Shown: positions 1 through 7,907, numbered from the stretch's first letter. The stretch is 17,470 nt of DNA from Bacteroidales bacterium (GCA_030618905.1 JAUXCL010000020.1:1-17470), one strand, 5' to 3'. The notes: generated by a model not told the origin, from the letters alone. Numbers and translations: made by a program.

Positions 1-2
1 AC

Positions 3-566
3 TTTCAATTTACCGCCATTGACAATGATGGACAGTCTAGTTCTACAAGCATTGTTATTACAACTGAAGAGGTTTCCGGACCGATTAGTTTTTATGATGA
101 TGTTGTACTTGGGTCATTTAATGATACCGAGCCCAGTTTCTTCAACACAATAAGTGGAGCAAGTTATTCAATTGCTGAAGGAGCACAAAATCAAGACCTG
201 GTAGACTTTTGCTTCTTTAAGTCTACATTGGGAGACGATATCAATTATATAGCTGCAACTGATGATGAAAAAGCGCAACTTGTATTTGATTTTAATACCT
301 TTAATTGGACAACTTTTAATGCGACTAAACTTAATACTACGAGTGTTACTCCTGCAGAATTTGATGCGATGGCAGACGATGCGTTCATTCGCGACATCGA
401 AATACCTGATCCTCAAGATGATTTCAGCAGGGTTGAAGTTGAAGTTGATAAAGTATACTCTTTTATCACCGTTAATGGTAAAAAAGGCCTGATCAAGATC
501 AATGACCTTTATGCCCGTGGCGACCGTTCCAACATCGATGTTAAGGTTCAACTATCGACGAAATAG
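3..566 (+). CDS. Probable secreted/surface protein, C-terminal part only
   Basis: This is the 3' end of a gene that begins before the window; the frame is open from base 3 to the TAG at 564-566, giving 187 visible residues. The first 20 or so residues (TAIDNDGQSSSTSIVITTE) resemble the closing strands of an Ig-like or PKD-like beta-sandwich repeat, a common module of Bacteroidota surface proteins. The rest is an acidic, Asp/Asn/Thr-rich domain without Cys clusters or membrane segments, ending in a beta-rich stretch (SRVEVEVDKVYSFITVNGKK) and DVKVQLSTK. I do not recognise this terminal domain. Composition and the upstream sandwich-like end suggest an exported or lipid-anchored protein, but signal peptide and anchor would lie outside the window. 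There is no typical C-terminal sorting domain. It is followed by a strong hairpin terminator and converges on miaA. The coding call is safe; the function is unknown. Confidence 0.8.
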   Translation, partial: FQFTAIDNDGQSSSTSIVITTEEVSGPISFYDDVVLGSFNDTEPSFFNTISGASYSIAEGAQNQDLVDFCFFKSTLGDDINYIAATDDEKAQLVFDFNTFNWTTFNATKLNTTSVTPAEFDAMADDAFIRDIEIPDPQDDFSRVEVEVDKVYSFITVNGKKGLIKINDLYARGDRSNIDVKVQLSTK

Positions 567-576
567 TATATATAAC

Positions 577-624
577 CGTAAATAAAAAGAGGCTGTCTCA
601 AAAGGGCAGCCTTTTTTATTTACG
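577..624. terminator. Bidirectional hairpin terminator
   Basis: The core stem AGGCTGTC (590-597) pairs with GGCAGCCT (605-612), allowing one G-U pair, around a 7-base loop, and is followed by six T residues (612-617). On the other strand the stem is followed by CTTTTTATTT, so it can also stop transcription coming out of miaA. The pairing continues outward through the A/T tracts (with one bulged A) into an inverted pair of heptamer units, CGTAAAT at 577-583 and ATTTACG at 618-624, giving about 20 paired positions in all. Confidence 0.8.
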
Positions 625-660
625 ATTTACGGTTTACAGTTTACAATGTACGATTTATGA
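619..660. repeat. 7-bp tandem repeat array, six units
   Basis: Six consecutive 7-mers, TTTACGA, TTTACGG, TTTACAG, TTTACAA, TGTACGA and TTTATGA, fill 619-660 exactly. The array covers the last six codons of miaA (stop at 641-643) and the space up to the terminator. On the miaA strand each intact unit reads as a variant of CGTAAA plus one base and carries a TAA. A second array of the same heptamer lies at 6761-6798. Confidence 0.85.
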
Positions 661-1558
661 TGTGATTGATATTATTTTCGATATTTGCCCCATCAAGCCA
701 GTTAATTTTTATTCCTGACTTTTCCATTCTCCTGAACCAGGTGATCTGTCTTTTTGCAAACTGATGAATGGCCGTGTTTAATAACCTGAGCATCTCCTCG
801 TAAGTCAACTCATCTAACAGGTATTGAGTTACATATTTGTATTCCAAACCATAAAATTTAAGCCTTTCCTGTTCGATACCACTGTCGATCAAACCCTTCA
901 CCTCATCTATCATGCCCGATTCCAACCTGATCTTTAAACGTGAAGTTATCCGTTCGCGGATAATTTCACGTGGAAAATGAACACCAAATATTTGACAATC
1001 AATCTTTGGAAAATCCTCCATCAATTCAGGATGATTACGGTAATAATGCTGGATCTCAATTGCCCTGATCAAACGTTTTCTGTCACTCGTATCTGTTATA
1101 TTGTGCAGCTTTTTCGAGGATTGGAGCAAAACGCCAAGCTGATGGTCACTTTCAGGCTCAAGAGATACCCTCAATTTTTGATTGACAGGAACTTTTAACA
1201 GCTGATACCCTTTCAGCACAGCCTCCAGATACATGCCTGTTCCCCCGCAGAGTATCACCCTTTTATTGCGTTCATTAATGCTCCTGTAAGCTTTTATAAA
1301 ATCTTTCTGGTATTGATATACATTATATTCTGTACCTGGTTCAGCGATATCAATCAGGTGATTAGGGATTTGTTGAGCACCCACTAAATAATCTTTATAA
1401 TCCTTGCCGGTGCCAATATCCATGCCTCTGTATACTTGCCTGGAATCAGCACTGATCACCTCTGCCCCAATTCGTGAAGCAACAAGGCATGCCAGGCGGG
1501 TTTTGCCGGTGGCGGTCGGGCCCAGGATTACGATCATGGAATTCTTACCGGTATTCAT
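641..1558 (-). CDS. miaA: tRNA dimethylallyltransferase MiaA
   Basis: The enzyme transfers a dimethylallyl group to N6 of A37 in tRNAs that read UNN codons (i6A37), in the cytoplasm. From the ATG at 1558 the protein is 305 residues, the usual family length. Visible marks are the P-loop GPTATGKT (13-20), DSRQVYRGMDIGTGK just after it (about 38-52), GGTGMYLEAVLKG, the FYGLEYKYV segment, and QITWFRR near the C-terminus. A TTG codon directly precedes the ATG and could add one residue, but ATG with AGGG a few bases upstream is the better start. The gene lies 11 bases after the glycosyltransferase stop and is probably cotranscribed with it. Its last codons (NRTL and stop) lie inside the heptamer repeat array, so the extreme C-terminus appears to be repeat-derived. 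The identification is secure. Confidence 0.96.
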   Translation of the reverse strand: MNTGKNSMIVILGPTATGKTRLACLVASRIGAEVISADSRQVYRGMDIGTGKDYKDYLVGAQQIPNHLIDIAEPGTEYNVYQYQKDFIKAYRSINERNKRVILCGGTGMYLEAVLKGYQLLKVPVNQKLRVSLEPESDHQLGVLLQSSKKLHNITDTSDRKRLIRAIEIQHYYRNHPELMEDFPKIDCQIFGVHFPREIIRERITSRLKIRLESGMIDEVKGLIDSGIEQERLKFYGLEYKYVTQYLLDELTYEEMLRLLNTAIHQFAKRQITWFRRMEKSGIKINWLDGANIENNINHIINRTL

Positions 1559-1569
1559 CAAACCCTAAA

Positions 1570-2814
1570 TTAATGAATAATCACTGATTGTTGGTACTTT
1601 TCTTCCTGCAGAACCAGGAAATCCCGTAAACTGTTCAGCACATCCAATGAGGAACCCTCGAATGAAAGCAATTCAAGATCCCTGCTTGAAATTCCATAGT
1701 CAGCCGCAGGAAACAGGCTGCTAATGTTTTCTTTTAAACAGGAAATATCTGATTTCTCCAGGCTCGATTGGGAGGCTTTCAAGTATTGTAATATCCTGAG
1801 TCCATCAAACTTATGATGGCAGGCCCTGATAAATTGTTCCGCGGATTTACTGTTCTTCTTCAAGGGCTCCCAGATATTCACATCATTAAAGATTTGCCGG
1901 AGAAATGTATTCAAAGGAGTACCTTCCTTTGGATCAGCATATAAGCTTTCAAATTGATCATACGTGGCCTTAATATGATCAAACAAGGAATGATGGTAGA
2001 TGGGATAGCTCTCCCAGTCACCTGCCCTGCCTTTGATCATTGCCGGACCTGTTCCGAAAAACACCCGGTCGGAGAAACGTGTGCCGGGATATACCTTCTC
2101 CCGGTTCCAGACCAGCATTTTTCCATATTTTCTAAGCTTCTGTAAAAAATAAAAATCCTCACCGCTCTTTTTTGGGGTCATTCCACTGATGGCCTTATAG
2201 GCCCAGACAGGCACCACCATTGCAGAACCAAGGGCCGTAAAAGCGTAAGGGCTATTGATCCGCCATAAGTTGATGGCATAGTTACGCATATAGATCTCAT
2301 ACCTGAGCATTGCACGGTTTGCTTCAGGTTCATCAACCAGCTTATGATAATAAGGTACAGCCATGCCAACTGCATCCTGATAAGTATTAAAAGTTTCCAA
2401 CAATGATGTCAGATACCCGGGATTAAACACCGTATCTGCATCCAGGCTAACGATCAAATCATCAGGACCAGCCAGCTGCGCTATGGCATCCATGAGCGTT
2501 TTCCTGGCCCAGCCTACGCCATGATCCTTCTTTGTCCAGCCTTTCCCCTTGCTGCTCCTGTCAATAATGGTAACCGGAAAATTTCTTACAGACCTTAACA
2601 AGTCCAGTGCTTGCTGATTATCTACACATTGCACTACTTTTTCAGGCATATCCCACCACTCATCCGCTTGATTAACACACACAAACAATTGAAAATCTGC
2701 AAAATCCTGATTGCTGACAGCTTCCAGGAAAGTGGGCAATACCGTCATCTCGTTCATGACCGGTAAAGCGATATATATCTTTGAATACCTGCTTTTATGC
2801 ACCTGGTTATACAA
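1570..2814 (-). CDS. Family 2-type glycosyltransferase (GT-A fold)
   Basis: About 414 residues. The N-terminus has the first beta strand of a GT-A Rossmann-like fold (IYIALPVMNE, about 13-22). A metal/nucleotide-binding DxD-type motif follows in IVSLDADTVFNPGYL (DAD at 125-127), and later the acceptor-side stretch KSGEDFYFLQKLRKYG typical of GT2 enzymes. No membrane segments are evident, so it is probably cytoplasmic or peripheral. The sugar donor and acceptor cannot be read from sequence. There is no in-frame ATG before Met20, which would cut away the first strand, so translation must begin at TTG (2814) or GTG (2802); no upstream in-frame ATG exists before a stop. It is divergent from the phenylalanine hydroxylase across 81 bases and lies 11 bases before miaA. 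The family call is good; the role is unknown. Confidence 0.88.
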   Translation of the reverse strand: MYNQVHKSRYSKIYIALPVMNEMTVLPTFLEAVSNQDFADFQLFVCVNQADEWWDMPEKVVQCVDNQQALDLLRSVRNFPVTIIDRSSKGKGWTKKDHGVGWARKTLMDAIAQLAGPDDLIVSLDADTVFNPGYLTSLLETFNTYQDAVGMAVPYYHKLVDEPEANRAMLRYEIYMRNYAINLWRINSPYAFTALGSAMVVPVWAYKAISGMTPKKSGEDFYFLQKLRKYGKMLVWNREKVYPGTRFSDRVFFGTGPAMIKGRAGDWESYPIYHHSLFDHIKATYDQFESLYADPKEGTPLNTFLRQIFNDVNIWEPLKKNSKSAEQFIRACHHKFDGLRILQYLKASQSSLEKSDISCLKENISSLFPAADYGISSRDLELLSFEGSSLDVLNSLRDFLVLQEEKYQQSVIIH

Positions 2815-2851
2815 TTGAGGGTAGCAGCTAAATTAATAAAACAATTATCAC

Positions 2852-2859
2852 TATATTTG
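2852..2859 (+). promoter_or_regulatory. Bacteroidota -7 box for phhA
   Basis: TATATTTG matches the Bacteroidota primary sigma factor -7 consensus TAnnTTTG and lies 36 bases before the phhA ATG. I see no clear TTG -33 element at the expected distance, so activation by a regulator is possible. The same octamer serves the divergently placed hmgA operon at 9102-9109. Confidence 0.5.
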
Positions 2860-2895
2860 GCTCATTATTTATATTTATTCTAAATTAATTAAGGC

Positions 2896-4545
2896 ATGGA
2901 AAGCAACGAAGTGCTGGATAAGCTTCCAAGGCATCTGATGGACCTGGTGATAGAGCAACCTTATAATGAATACACATCACAGGATCATGCAGTATGGAGG
3001 TATGTTATGCGGCGCAACGTTGATTACCTGAGCAAAGTTGCCCATGATTCTTATTTAGATGGCTTAACGAAAACCGGGGTCAGCATTGACAGTATCCCTC
3101 ATATGTATGGCATGAACCGGATACTGAAAGAGATTGGGTGGGCAGCAGTAGCCGTTGATGGTTTTATTCCGCCCTCGGGATTTATGGAGTTCCAGGCCTA
3201 TAAGGTCCTTGTCATAGCAGCCGATATCAGGCCAATCAATCAAATCGAATATACCCCCGCCCCTGATATTATCCATGAAGCAGCCGGTCATGCCCCTATT
3301 ATCGCCAATGAGGAATATGCCGATTACCTGCGATACTTTGGCGAGATTGGATGCAAAGCATTTTCATCAGCAATAGATTATGAAATCTATGAAGCCATCC
3401 GCCATTTATCTATCCTGAAAGCAGACCCATATACCCCTCATGCCGCTATTGAACAGGCGGAACAAGAATTGGATACTTTAGAAAGAGTACAGGGTCTGCC
3501 CTCTGAAATGTCACAAATCCGTAATTTACATTGGTGGACCGTAGAGTATGGTTTGATCGGCGACCTTAAGGATCCTAAAATTTATGGTGCCGGTTTATTA
3601 TCTTCCATTGGAGAAAGCTACAGTGCCCTTCAGCCAGAAGTCAAAAAAATCCCCTATACAGCAGATGCTGCACATCAGGGATTTGACATCACCACCAGGC
3701 AACCGCAATTATTTGTAACACCTGATTTTAAATCACTTACGGAGATTCTGGACGAGTATGCAGACCATATGGCTTTGCGCACGGGCGGGATAAATGGGAT
3801 CCTGAAGGCGATTGACTCCAACAATACAGCCACCTGTGTTTATAGCTCAGGATTGCAGGTATCCGGCACTTTTACAGATGTGATCATCAACCAGGAACAA
3901 GCGGTCTATTTAAAAACAACCGGCCCGACAAGCTTATCTTACCAGGATAAACAATGTGATGGTCAGGGTAAGCAATACCATTCCCATGGGTTCGGCTCAC
4001 CGGTCGGTCGTATTAAAGGTTCTCAAAAACCACCTGAAACGCTTTCTGATCAAGAATTACAGGAACTCGGAATAGCATTGAACGAAACTGTTGATTTTGA
4101 ATTTGAAAGTGGCCTGAAGGTTCATGCTTATCTCAACAAGGTATTAAGGCAGGATGGCAAAATATTGATCATGACCTTTACCGGTTGCATGGTCACCTAT
4201 CGTAGCAAAGTCTTGTTTGAACCCGATTGGGGGGTATTTGATATGGCTGTTGGTGAAAGTATTATCTCTGCTTTTTCAGGTCCCGCAGATCCTGATGCAT
4301 TCGAACTGAAATACCCCGTACCCAAAGAGAAAACACATAAAATCCAACATACGGACAGCAATAAGCGCCTGCATGGCTTATATGAGCAGATCAGGCAAAT
4401 CCGCGAAAATGAAAAAGACATTGATCAACTGGACCATATCTGGAACCAGCTGGCACAAGATTATCCTGAAGAATGGCTGGCACCCTTGGAGATACTTGAA
4501 ATATTAAAAAACCGGGGCAGTGAGAATGGCCTGGCAAGCCTCTGA
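2896..4545 (+). CDS. phhA: Pterin-dependent phenylalanine 4-hydroxylase with long C-terminal extension
   Basis: The protein uses O2, a tetrahydropterin and non-haem iron to hydroxylate an aromatic amino acid; the neighbouring homogentisate genes argue for Phe to Tyr. The catalytic domain covers about residues 20-300. The iron ligands are His127 and His132 in PDIIHEAAGHAP and Glu217 in WWTVEYGL, the exact arrangement of aromatic amino acid hydroxylases. IPPSGFMEFQAYKVLVIA (91-108) is also typical. There is no ACT regulatory domain in front. At 549 residues it is much longer than usual bacterial enzymes (about 260-300); the extra ~230 residues contain two similar segments (SGL..V at 318 and 405) and an acidic helical tail. 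It has its own promoter, ends 15 bases from the convergent flavin-reductase-like gene, and the pterin-4a-carbinolamine dehydratase (PhhB) is not in the window. The hydroxylase call is secure; Phe rather than Tyr or Trp specificity is inferred from context. Confidence 0.92.
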   Translation: MESNEVLDKLPRHLMDLVIEQPYNEYTSQDHAVWRYVMRRNVDYLSKVAHDSYLDGLTKTGVSIDSIPHMYGMNRILKEIGWAAVAVDGFIPPSGFMEFQAYKVLVIAADIRPINQIEYTPAPDIIHEAAGHAPIIANEEYADYLRYFGEIGCKAFSSAIDYEIYEAIRHLSILKADPYTPHAAIEQAEQELDTLERVQGLPSEMSQIRNLHWWTVEYGLIGDLKDPKIYGAGLLSSIGESYSALQPEVKKIPYTADAAHQGFDITTRQPQLFVTPDFKSLTEILDEYADHMALRTGGINGILKAIDSNNTATCVYSSGLQVSGTFTDVIINQEQAVYLKTTGPTSLSYQDKQCDGQGKQYHSHGFGSPVGRIKGSQKPPETLSDQELQELGIALNETVDFEFESGLKVHAYLNKVLRQDGKILIMTFTGCMVTYRSKVLFEPDWGVFDMAVGESIISAFSGPADPDAFELKYPVPKEKTHKIQHTDSNKRLHGLYEQIRQIRENEKDIDQLDHIWNQLAQDYPEEWLAPLEILEILKNRGSENGLASL

Positions 4546-4560
4546 TGGCAAGTTGAAGAA

Positions 4561-5436
4561 TCATATCATTAAGATCTTCAGAGCATCATAAAAATGACCT
4601 TCCCTGATATGTCTTCTTGCCAGGGTCATCAATACAGATGTAGCATCTTCGGGATGTTCCAGGATGGCTCTGATGGCGGGAGTATTTTTCATCTCTTCAA
4701 TCTCCATCGATGAGGGAAGGCTTTCAAGGTTACCAAGCATACCGAGCTCATTGCCGGTCAGCACATTGCTATTGCGGATAAGCTCAGGCAAATTGTCAAT
4801 ACCCATGCCCAACTGCTGAGCCGGTTTTGGAACTTCGAAGATAGCGTCGCCAAAAGCTTTGCTGTAGTAATTCTTGCCCAGTCGGGCAACGAGCCTGATT
4901 TTCTGAGGGTCCACTGCACCTTCTTCATCAAGAATATCAGGGTTAATATGGAAAATCAGAATCTCACAAATGACAAGGTTACCTGCACCACCACCGCTTC
5001 CGGTTTCAATGATCTCCCTGACTTTACATTCAAATTGTACAGGGGATTCCTTAACCCTGAACGGCCTTACCTTTTCAGACGGCAGCATACCTAAGCCTGC
5101 CTTCAGAAATTCATTGACACCTTCAGGATATTCAGTACTTGCAAGGCTGGCCTGTTGCACAAGATCATAAGTGACCACATTGATGACCACTTCGGGAACT
5201 TCTTTCAAATTTTTAAAGGTATTTTTGGTTCTATTGTCACGCCCCCTCCTGGATGGTGAGAAGATAAGGGTGGTCGGGTTCACACCAAATACATTAAAGA
5301 AGCTGAATGGTGACAGGTTAGGTTTCCCGTTCTTATCAATTGTACTTGCAAAAGCGATGGGTCTGGGACCAACAGTACCAAGCAGGTATTGATGCAATTT
5401 CGGTACCGGGATGTCTGCAGGGTTTATGCTAATCAT
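4561..5436 (-). CDS. Flavin-reductase-like domain protein with C-terminal tail
   Basis: The first ~200 residues form a split-barrel FMN-binding domain of the flavin reductase-like (DIM6/NTAB, flavoredoxin) family. Typical segments are LGTVGPRPIAFASTID (19-34), NLSPFSFFNVFG (40-51), TTLIFSPSRRGRDNRTKNTF (55-74) and ARLGKNYYS near 184-192. The family reduces or binds FMN, often for partner oxygenases, but several members have other roles. Residues ~200-291 form a tail, mostly predicted helical by eye, beyond the usual ~200-residue length; I do not recognise it. It is the last gene of the hmgA-hppD-fahA operon, 25 bases after fahA, so a role in aromatic degradation is likely although none of the known steps needs a flavin reductase. 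The fold call is good; the biochemical role is open. Confidence 0.85.
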   Translation of the reverse strand: MISINPADIPVPKLHQYLLGTVGPRPIAFASTIDKNGKPNLSPFSFFNVFGVNPTTLIFSPSRRGRDNRTKNTFKNLKEVPEVVINVVTYDLVQQASLASTEYPEGVNEFLKAGLGMLPSEKVRPFRVKESPVQFECKVREIIETGSGGGAGNLVICEILIFHINPDILDEEGAVDPQKIRLVARLGKNYYSKAFGDAIFEVPKPAQQLGMGIDNLPELIRNSNVLTGNELGMLGNLESLPSSMEIEEMKNTPAIRAILEHPEDATSVLMTLARRHIREGHFYDALKILMI

Positions 5437-5461
5437 TGTTATATCTTAAATGATAAATTAT

Positions 5462-6736
5462 TTATTCTTTGGCAGGAAGAACTTGTGTTGAAACTTCTCC
5501 AAAACCAATTCTCAAGTCATCCTTCTCTGCATATCCTTTCATAACGATGGTATCGAAGTCATGGATAAATTTCCGTTCAATATCTCCCGGAAGTTTTAAT
5601 GGCTTCGTCCCTTTCCAGGATAATTCCAGCATGGACCCAAAGGAATCAGGACTTGGGCCGCTGATCGTTCCTGAAGCATACACGTCACCAACATTGATAT
5701 TACAGCCATTTACCGTTTGATGTGCCAATTGCTGGCTCATGTTCCAGTACATGTATTTAAAGTTTGACCGGCAAATCAGGTGTGAGTCCATATTTTGTGG
5801 CTGCAGGTAAACATCAAGCTGAATATTGAAATTCCGGTTTCCGGTAAAATCAAGATAAGGCAGTACTTTGGGATCCTGTTCAGGACCTGAAACCCGGAAA
5901 GGCTCAAGGGCATCAAGGGTAATGATCCAGGGTGATATCACTGAACCAAAGCTCTTACCCAGGAAAGGTCCCAGTGGAACATACTCCCATTTCTGTATAT
6001 CCCTTGCCGATAAGTCATTGAACAATACCATTCCGAAAATAAAATCTTCGGCCTCATTCACTTTAATTTGATCCCCAAGCTGTGTCGATCCACCTGCAAT
6101 AAATGCCATTTCCAGTTCAAAATCAAAAAGGCGGCAAGGACCATAAACCGGCTTGTCCTGGTCATCAGCTTTCATTTGACCTTTGGGCCTGTGAATCGGT
6201 GTTACGGACACCACAATAGATGAGCTTCTTCCATGGTATCCAACCGGAATATGCTTCCAATTTGGCAGGAGGGCATTATCCGGATCACGAAACATTCTGC
6301 CAACATTTGTGGCATGCTCCTCGCTTGAATAAAAGTCTGTATAATCACCAACCTCAACCGGCATCATCATTTCCACATCATGAAGAGCAACAATAATTTG
6401 CGCTTTAGCATCATCATCATTTATCAACTCCGTATTTCCATCCATAAAAACTTCGGAGATACGGTCCCTGACGGCTCTCCAGCCTGGCCTTCCCAATGCA
6501 ATAAAGTCATTCAGTACCGGTGCATAAAAAACGCTCAGGTCTTTGATTTTCAAATTGTCGAAAAAACCATAATCGGCCATGGCTGATAAGTCAATGACAT
6601 AGTCACCGATTCGGGATGCCGGCCTGGCAGCGTCATTTTTCCTGATGATCCCAAATGGGATGTTCTGTATTGGAAAATCGGAATTCGGATTTACTTCCAA
6701 CCATGATTTTAAACCCGGATTATTTGCTTTTATCAT
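5462..6736 (-). CDS. fahA: Fumarylacetoacetase
   Basis: The enzyme hydrolyses fumarylacetoacetate to fumarate and acetoacetate, the last step of tyrosine degradation, in the cytoplasm. At 424 residues it has the length of the eukaryotic-type enzyme: an N-terminal SH3-like domain (about 1-120) and a C-terminal FAH domain. Key residues are all present: Asp134 in DYTDFYSS (metal), catalytic His141 in HATNVG, Glu207 and Glu209 in FDFELEM (metal) and Asp241 in LFNDLSARDIQKWEY (metal). GYHGRSSSIVVS (166-177) is a further family mark. It lies downstream of hppD, separated by 61 bases that hold a heptamer repeat array, and 25 bases before the flavin-reductase-like gene. ATG start; no unusual codons seen. 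The identification is secure. Confidence 0.96.
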   Translation of the reverse strand: MIKANNPGLKSWLEVNPNSDFPIQNIPFGIIRKNDAARPASRIGDYVIDLSAMADYGFFDNLKIKDLSVFYAPVLNDFIALGRPGWRAVRDRISEVFMDGNTELINDDDAKAQIIVALHDVEMMMPVEVGDYTDFYSSEEHATNVGRMFRDPDNALLPNWKHIPVGYHGRSSSIVVSVTPIHRPKGQMKADDQDKPVYGPCRLFDFELEMAFIAGGSTQLGDQIKVNEAEDFIFGMVLFNDLSARDIQKWEYVPLGPFLGKSFGSVISPWIITLDALEPFRVSGPEQDPKVLPYLDFTGNRNFNIQLDVYLQPQNMDSHLICRSNFKYMYWNMSQQLAHQTVNGCNINVGDVYASGTISGPSPDSFGSMLELSWKGTKPLKLPGDIERKFIHDFDTIVMKGYAEKDDLRIGFGEVSTQVLPAKE

Positions 6737-6760
6737 ATCAATTATTAATATCTGCTTTCA

Positions 6761-6798
6761 ATCGAAAATCGTAAATTGTAAATCGTAAATCGTAAATC
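6761..6798. repeat. 7-bp tandem repeat array, about five units
   Basis: The + strand reads ATCGAAA, ATCGTAA, ATTGTAA, ATCGTAA, ATCGTAA and a final ATC. It is the same heptamer as at 619-660 but in the opposite orientation on the + strand. It fills the hppD-fahA spacer and touches the hppD stop codon (6798-6800). Relative to the gene it follows, it is also inverted compared with the miaA array: here the coding strand reads ATTTACG. Confidence 0.85.
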
Positions 6799-7889
6799 TA
6801 CAAGGTTCCTCTTCGTCTCTGATCTTCCTCGATAGACTCAAACAGAGCCTGGAAATTACCCTTGCCAAATGATTTTGCCCCTTTTCTCTGGATGATTTCA
6901 TAAAATACAGTGGGCCTGTCTTCTACAGGACGGGTAAATATCTGTAACAAATAACCTTCATCATCCCTGTCGACCAGGATTCCCAATTCCTTTAATCTTA
7001 AAAGATTTTCATCAATCTCCCCTACCCTGTTTAAAACGGTATCGTAATATGATCCCGGGACAAACAAGAAATCAATTCCTCTGCTCCTCAGCTCGGAAAC
7101 AGTATGAATGATATCATCCGTAGCCATAGCTACATGCTGAACACCAGGTCCTCCATAAAAATCAAGGTACTCTTCAATCTGCGATTTATTCCTGCCTTTA
7201 GCTGGTTCATTAATGGGGAATTTAATCCTGCCGTTACCATTCGACATCACTTTACTCATCAGGGCAGTATATTCAGTAGATATATCTTTGTCATCAAAAG
7301 AGACCAGTTGTTTAAAGCCCATCACATTGGCATAAAACTCAGCCCATTTATTCATTTCCCCCCATCCGACATTGCCGACCATATGATCAACGTATTTCAA
7401 ACCAACATCTTTTGTCTTGTACGCAGATTCGTATTTGATAAACCCTGGCAAAAAGTGGCCGCTATAATCTTTACGTTCTACAAATATGTGCACTGTTTCC
7501 CCGTAGGTATGAATTCCGGCCCGGACGACCTGTCCGTGCTCATCCTTCTCGATCACTGGCTCCATAAAAGATTTCGCCCCACGTTTTATGGTTTCTTCAT
7601 ACGACTTCCTGGCATCATCGACCCATAAAGCAACAACTTTCACGCCGTCGCCATGTTGTTTAACATGTTCCCCGATGTGAGAATCTGGTTTCAGGGCTGT
7701 TGTAAATACGAACCTGATCTTATCTTGTTTTAATACATAGGATGTTTTTTCATGGTCGCCGGTTTCCAGGCCACAATAGGCTTCCGGCTGGAACCCGAAT
7801 GCTGTTTGGTAGTAAAAGGCCGCCTGCTTGGCATTGCCAACATAAAATTCAACATAATCCGTTCCGTTAATCGGTAAGAAATCTTCCAT
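6798..7889 (-). CDS. hppD: 4-hydroxyphenylpyruvate dioxygenase
   Basis: This Fe(II) dioxygenase converts 4-hydroxyphenylpyruvate and O2 to homogentisate and CO2. At 363 residues it has the family length and two vicinal-oxygen-chelate halves; the N-terminal half begins at DYVEFYVGNAKQAAFYY (about 11-27). The iron ligands are in the C-terminal half: His169 (YVDHMVGNV), His252 (GVQHVAMAT) and Glu331 (FYEIIQRKG). The C-terminal region GAKSFGKGNFQALFESIE is the usual gate helix. It lies 18 bases after hmgA and before fahA in one operon. The related hydroxymandelate synthase is unlikely, because the context is homogentisate degradation. The identification is secure. Confidence 0.96.
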   Translation of the reverse strand: MEDFLPINGTDYVEFYVGNAKQAAFYYQTAFGFQPEAYCGLETGDHEKTSYVLKQDKIRFVFTTALKPDSHIGEHVKQHGDGVKVVALWVDDARKSYEETIKRGAKSFMEPVIEKDEHGQVVRAGIHTYGETVHIFVERKDYSGHFLPGFIKYESAYKTKDVGLKYVDHMVGNVGWGEMNKWAEFYANVMGFKQLVSFDDKDISTEYTALMSKVMSNGNGRIKFPINEPAKGRNKSQIEEYLDFYGGPGVQHVAMATDDIIHTVSELRSRGIDFLFVPGSYYDTVLNRVGEIDENLLRLKELGILVDRDDEGYLLQIFTRPVEDRPTVFYEIIQRKGAKSFGKGNFQALFESIEEDQRRRGTL

Positions 7890-7907
7890 AATCTTCAGCG
7901 TTAAATA

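Noticed and set aside
619..660. Heptamer array as a CRISPR-like structure
   Set aside because: Units are 7 bases and directly adjacent, with no spacers and no cas genes nearby.
2828..2889. CTAAATTAAT occurring at 2828-2837 and 2880-2889 around the phhA promoter
   Set aside because: A/T-only apart from one base and also present by chance at the glycosyltransferase stop (1565-1574), so not convincing as an operator.
4520..4575. Possible terminator between the converging phhA and flavin-reductase-like genes
   Set aside because: Only a short interrupted GAAGA/TCTTC pairing is visible, without a T tract.
7104..7628. 174-codon open frame on the + strand opposite hppD
   Set aside because: It lies wholly antisense to a secure gene with all catalytic residues, and its translation shows no domain or plausible start signal.
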